DNA from: an uncultured Flavobacteriales bacterium
GTDB lineage: Bacteria; Bacteroidota; Bacteroidia; Flavobacteriales_D; Sanyastnellaceae
Length of the DNA stretch: 6,260 bases
NCBI GenBank assembly: GCA_937967465.1
Contig: CALBSW010000054.1
Location: 1 to 6,260 of the forward strand
Direction of reading: 5' to 3'
Shown here: piece after piece, positions 3,790 to 6,260 of the stretch
Layout of the letters: the number at the start of each line of letters is the position of its first letter
Position numbering within the stretch: the stretch's first letter is position 1
The notes under the pieces: model-generated
What the model saw: the letters and a program-made list of their open reading frames with translations, nothing else
Told to the model about the DNA's origin: nothing
Database searches by the model: none
Translations under genes and position numbers: made by a program

Positions 3790-6260
3790 TTGCTCACCCG
3801 CCTCACCACCGTGCTCTGCATGTTGTGCCTCGCCCTCGGCGTTGCAGCACAGCCGGTGTGCAACAACGGGAACAACTGGGATGTGCCTGGCGCCCTCACC
3901 CTGTGCAGCAATGCCACGCTCGTCATCGACTGGACGGAGTGGTACACCCCATCCGGCAACGCGCCCGAACTCGACAGCTTGGCGTGGACCGGACCGACGG
4001 GCGGCACCACCATTCTGGACACCACCGATCCTCTCGTGCTCAATTCCGGCACACAGGCCGGGGAATGGACGGCTGAATTCTATGTCACCAATGGTGGAGG
4101 CAACCCCGTGGACTGCGCGTTTGACATCGACGTGAATGTGCTGCCCGCGCCCAATGCCAACTTCTCGGTCATCAATCCTGGCGTCTGCGGATCGGAAGGC
4201 ATCGAGTTCGACCTGACGCCCGTGCCCGGCGTGGACTACAGCTGGAACTTCGGCGACGGCACCTTTTCCGGCCAGACACAGCCCGTTCACGTCTATGATC
4301 TCGATGGAGGCGGCACGGCCAATGTCAATGTGACCCTGACCGCTGAAGGCGCCAACGGATGTCAGGCGAGCAACACCCAAACCATTCAGGTGCTGCAGAA
4401 CCCGAATCCGGGCATCGACGACTTGCCGCCTTTGTGCCTCAACAACCCGGAATGGCCCAATTACCAGCTGTTCCCAACCCCCCAGCCCACCGGCAACCCC
4501 GGCATCGCGACATGGACCGTGGATTGGGGCAATGGAAGCGATACATCGTTCACCAACGTCAGCGTCTTCAATCCGCCCGGCACGTCCTACTCTGACTACG
4601 GATACCAAACGGTGACCATCGACGTGGTGGGCAACAACGGGTGCACCACCCAAGTCATCGACTCGCTGTTTGTCGGCAACAACCCCCAAATCGGTTCGGC
4701 CAACCCCGGCAACACGGATGGCCTTTGCAGCCCCTACCTGCTCGAATTCCCCATCACCAACTACGCGGACAACGCCGACGGCACCACCTACAACCTCGAC
4801 TTCGGCGATGGCAGCGGCACGCTGACCTACGACCAGAACGACCTCGACCCGGTTCCCCCCACGACAGTGAGCCACGAATACACCTTGTCGAGTTGCGATT
4901 ACACCACACCGGAAGGGTCGCAGAACGCCTTCCGATTCCGCATCGAAGCGGTCAACGAATGCGGCACCTCTGTGACCACGGTGGACCCCATTCGCATCCA
5001 CCTAGGTCCGGATCCGGCCATTGGCGGGCCCGACGAGGTCTGCATGAACCAGAGCTTCGAATATTCCATTTCCGGCACCGGCCAAATCGTGACCGACTCC
5101 GAGTGCAACGACACCCAGAGCTTCTGGGAGATCACGCCGCTCAACGGCCAAGCCAATGTGAGCCAGAATCAGGGCCAGGGCACCGGATTCACCACCGCCT
5201 TCCCCGAACCGGGGCAGTACCAGATCAATGTGCTGGACCTGCACCCCAATTGCCCCAATGGCAACGACCAGATGATCGTCTGCGTCTACCCGGAATTGCA
5301 GGCGCTGGGCACCGCCGCACCAACCAACGGATGCGCACCACTTCAGGTCAACCTGGAAGACCTGAGCCAGAACCCGGCCATCTGCGGCGACCCGACCACC
5401 CAGTGGCTCATCTCTGGGCCCGGCCACACCTGGGTCAGCGGCGGGCCAAGCGACGAAGCGCCCATCGTGGAGCTGACCAACGCCGGGACGTACACGATCA
5501 CCTTGCGGGTGGCCATTCCCGACAAGGACGCCTGTCCGCCGGATGAGCAAGTGTTCACCATCGAGGTCTTCGAAGAACCGACCGTGGAGGTGGGGTCGCT
5601 GACGATGATCTGCGCGGGGGACGAATTGGACATGATCATCTCCTCCCTCGACGATGGGGGGACGCCCCTGACGAATTGGTCGTGGAAGCTGGACGGCGCG
5701 GAATTCAGCGATGTGCAAGGCACGGTGCCACTGACCTTCAGTGATCCGGGGGAATACGTGGTCACCGGTGAAGCCACCAACCTGTGCGGTCAGGACACGT
5801 CCAACATTTACATCGACGTGGACAGCATTCCGGAGATCGACTTCGAACTGCCGGACCTGCCCGCCTACTGCGCTGGAGACACCATGCTCGTCATCGCCAC
5901 GGGCGCCGAAACCTACACATGTTCGAGCAGCCCCGTGATCGTGGGGGACTTGCATTCGCATTGCGTGCCCATCGTGCCGCAATCCAACGTGTCGCTCGGA
6001 TTGTCGGCCAACTCTGCCAATGGCTGCACCAACACGGCGACCGTCGACATCGAGATCGCGCCACTGCCAGAAGTGGACATCACGCCCCCGCCGGCGCCTT
6101 GCCCAGGGGAGACCGTGACCTTCACAGGGACGGCGACGGGTGGCTCGGGAACCTACGCCCCCTTCCAATGGAGCGGTACGTCCGGCACCAGCACCGGGAC
6201 GGAATTCTCCTGGACGTCACCGCCGAGTGCAGGGTCGGTCAACGTGGAACTGACCGTCAT
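3790..6260 (+). CDS. Large secreted PKD-repeat protein (adhesin or gliding-associated type), 5' part
   Basis: The frame is open without a stop from 3628 to the right edge; at least 823 residues are visible from TTG 3790. That start gives a compact signal peptide: Arg4, the hydrophobic core LTTVLCMLCLALGVAAQ, and cleavage near VAA-Q21. An in-frame ATG at 3694 would add 32 residues before it and is the main alternative. The mature part is a string of about eight Ig-like repeats of 70-100 residues. PKD signatures are clear at YSWNFGDG (150-157), WTVDWGNG (242-249) and YNLDFGDG (334-341), and the later repeats are more diverged. Most repeats carry one Cys near the start and one near the end (for example 133/191, 216/285, 608/666), probably disulfides. 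The mature region has about 97 Asp/Glu but only two Lys and four Arg, so it is extremely acidic and probably calcium-binding. Such proteins in Bacteroidota usually end in a type IX secretion signal, which would lie beyond the window. The role is likely cell-surface attachment or motility. Confidence 0.88.
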   Translation, partial: MLTRLTTVLCMLCLALGVAAQPVCNNGNNWDVPGALTLCSNATLVIDWTEWYTPSGNAPELDSLAWTGPTGGTTILDTTDPLVLNSGTQAGEWTAEFYVTNGGGNPVDCAFDIDVNVLPAPNANFSVINPGVCGSEGIEFDLTPVPGVDYSWNFGDGTFSGQTQPVHVYDLDGGGTANVNVTLTAEGANGCQASNTQTIQVLQNPNPGIDDLPPLCLNNPEWPNYQLFPTPQPTGNPGIATWTVDWGNGSDTSFTNVSVFNPPGTSYSDYGYQTVTIDVVGNNGCTTQVIDSLFVGNNPQIGSANPGNTDGLCSPYLLEFPITNYADNADGTTYNLDFGDGSGTLTYDQNDLDPVPPTTVSHEYTLSSCDYTTPEGSQNAFRFRIEAVNECGTSVTTVDPIRIHLGPDPAIGGPDEVCMNQSFEYSISGTGQIVTDSECNDTQSFWEITPLNGQANVSQNQGQGTGFTTAFPEPGQYQINVLDLHPNCPNGNDQMIVCVYPELQALGTAAPTNGCAPLQVNLEDLSQNPAICGDPTTQWLISGPGHTWVSGGPSDEAPIVELTNAGTYTITLRVAIPDKDACPPDEQVFTIEVFEEPTVEVGSLTMICAGDELDMIISSLDDGGTPLTNWSWKLDGAEFSDVQGTVPLTFSDPGEYVVTGEATNLCGQDTSNIYIDVDSIPEIDFELPDLPAYCAGDTMLVIATGAETYTCSSSPVIVGDLHSHCVPIVPQSNVSLGLSANSANGCTNTATVDIEIAPLPEVDITPPPAPCPGETVTFTGTATGGSGTYAPFQWSGTSGTSTGTEFSWTSPPSAGSVNVELTV

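Noticed and set aside
3751..6168. Two abutting long minus-strand open frames (3751-5001 and 5002-6168) opposite the PKD gene
   Set aside because: Both are Val/Gly/Arg/His-rich with no domains. They mirror the PKD coding frame, whose signal peptide and FGDG repeats are unmistakable.
1..6260. tRNA, rRNA, CRISPR arrays, insertion sequences and phage genes
   Set aside because: No cloverleaf-like sequence, spaced direct repeats, transposase motifs or terminal inverted repeats were seen on reading both strands by eye.

Overview
This 6.26 kb window comes from a GC-rich bacterium that is most likely a member of the Bacteroidota, possibly a Flavobacteriales-like lineage; this is inferred, not proven. 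The reasons are a very large exported protein built of cysteine-paired PKD-type repeats, a short primary-type sigma factor that lacks region 1.1 and the long non-conserved insert, and gene starts with no purine-rich Shine-Dalgarno sequence.

Layout. Five genes lie on the minus strand. Reading in their direction of transcription (right to left) they are: a small von Willebrand factor A (vWA) protein (2963-3568); a 364-residue protein with a Cys4 cluster and a C-terminal winged-helix region (1793-2887, TTG start); an RpoD-family sigma factor of 289 residues (788-1657); a conserved small protein of unknown function (292-705); and the N-terminal part of an exported protein (1-237) that runs off the left edge. 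A divergent plus-strand gene (from about 3790 to past the right edge) encodes at least 823 residues of a secreted, very acidic PKD-repeat protein of the adhesin or gliding-associated type. Every gap is shorter than 300 bases. No tRNA, rRNA, CRISPR array or mobile element was seen.

Regulation and how the genes may fit together. A 15-base sequence holding a perfect palindrome, CGTCAA-CC-TTGACG, occurs twice in the same orientation: just upstream of the small conserved gene (772-785) and in the divergent region between the vWA and PKD genes (3657-3670). This makes it a candidate operator shared by unlinked transcription units. A second, different palindrome (1688-1705) sits in the sigma-factor leader. 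The sigma factor has proline where the family has the -35-contacting arginine equivalent to E. coli Arg584, which suggests an alternative sigma factor with altered promoter choice. A sigma factor next to an uncharacterised putative DNA-binding protein and a vWA protein could form a small regulatory module, but no known named system was recognised. The most unusual items are the Cys4/winged-helix protein, the shared palindrome, the divergent sigma factor, and the near-absence of lysine and arginine in the PKD protein.
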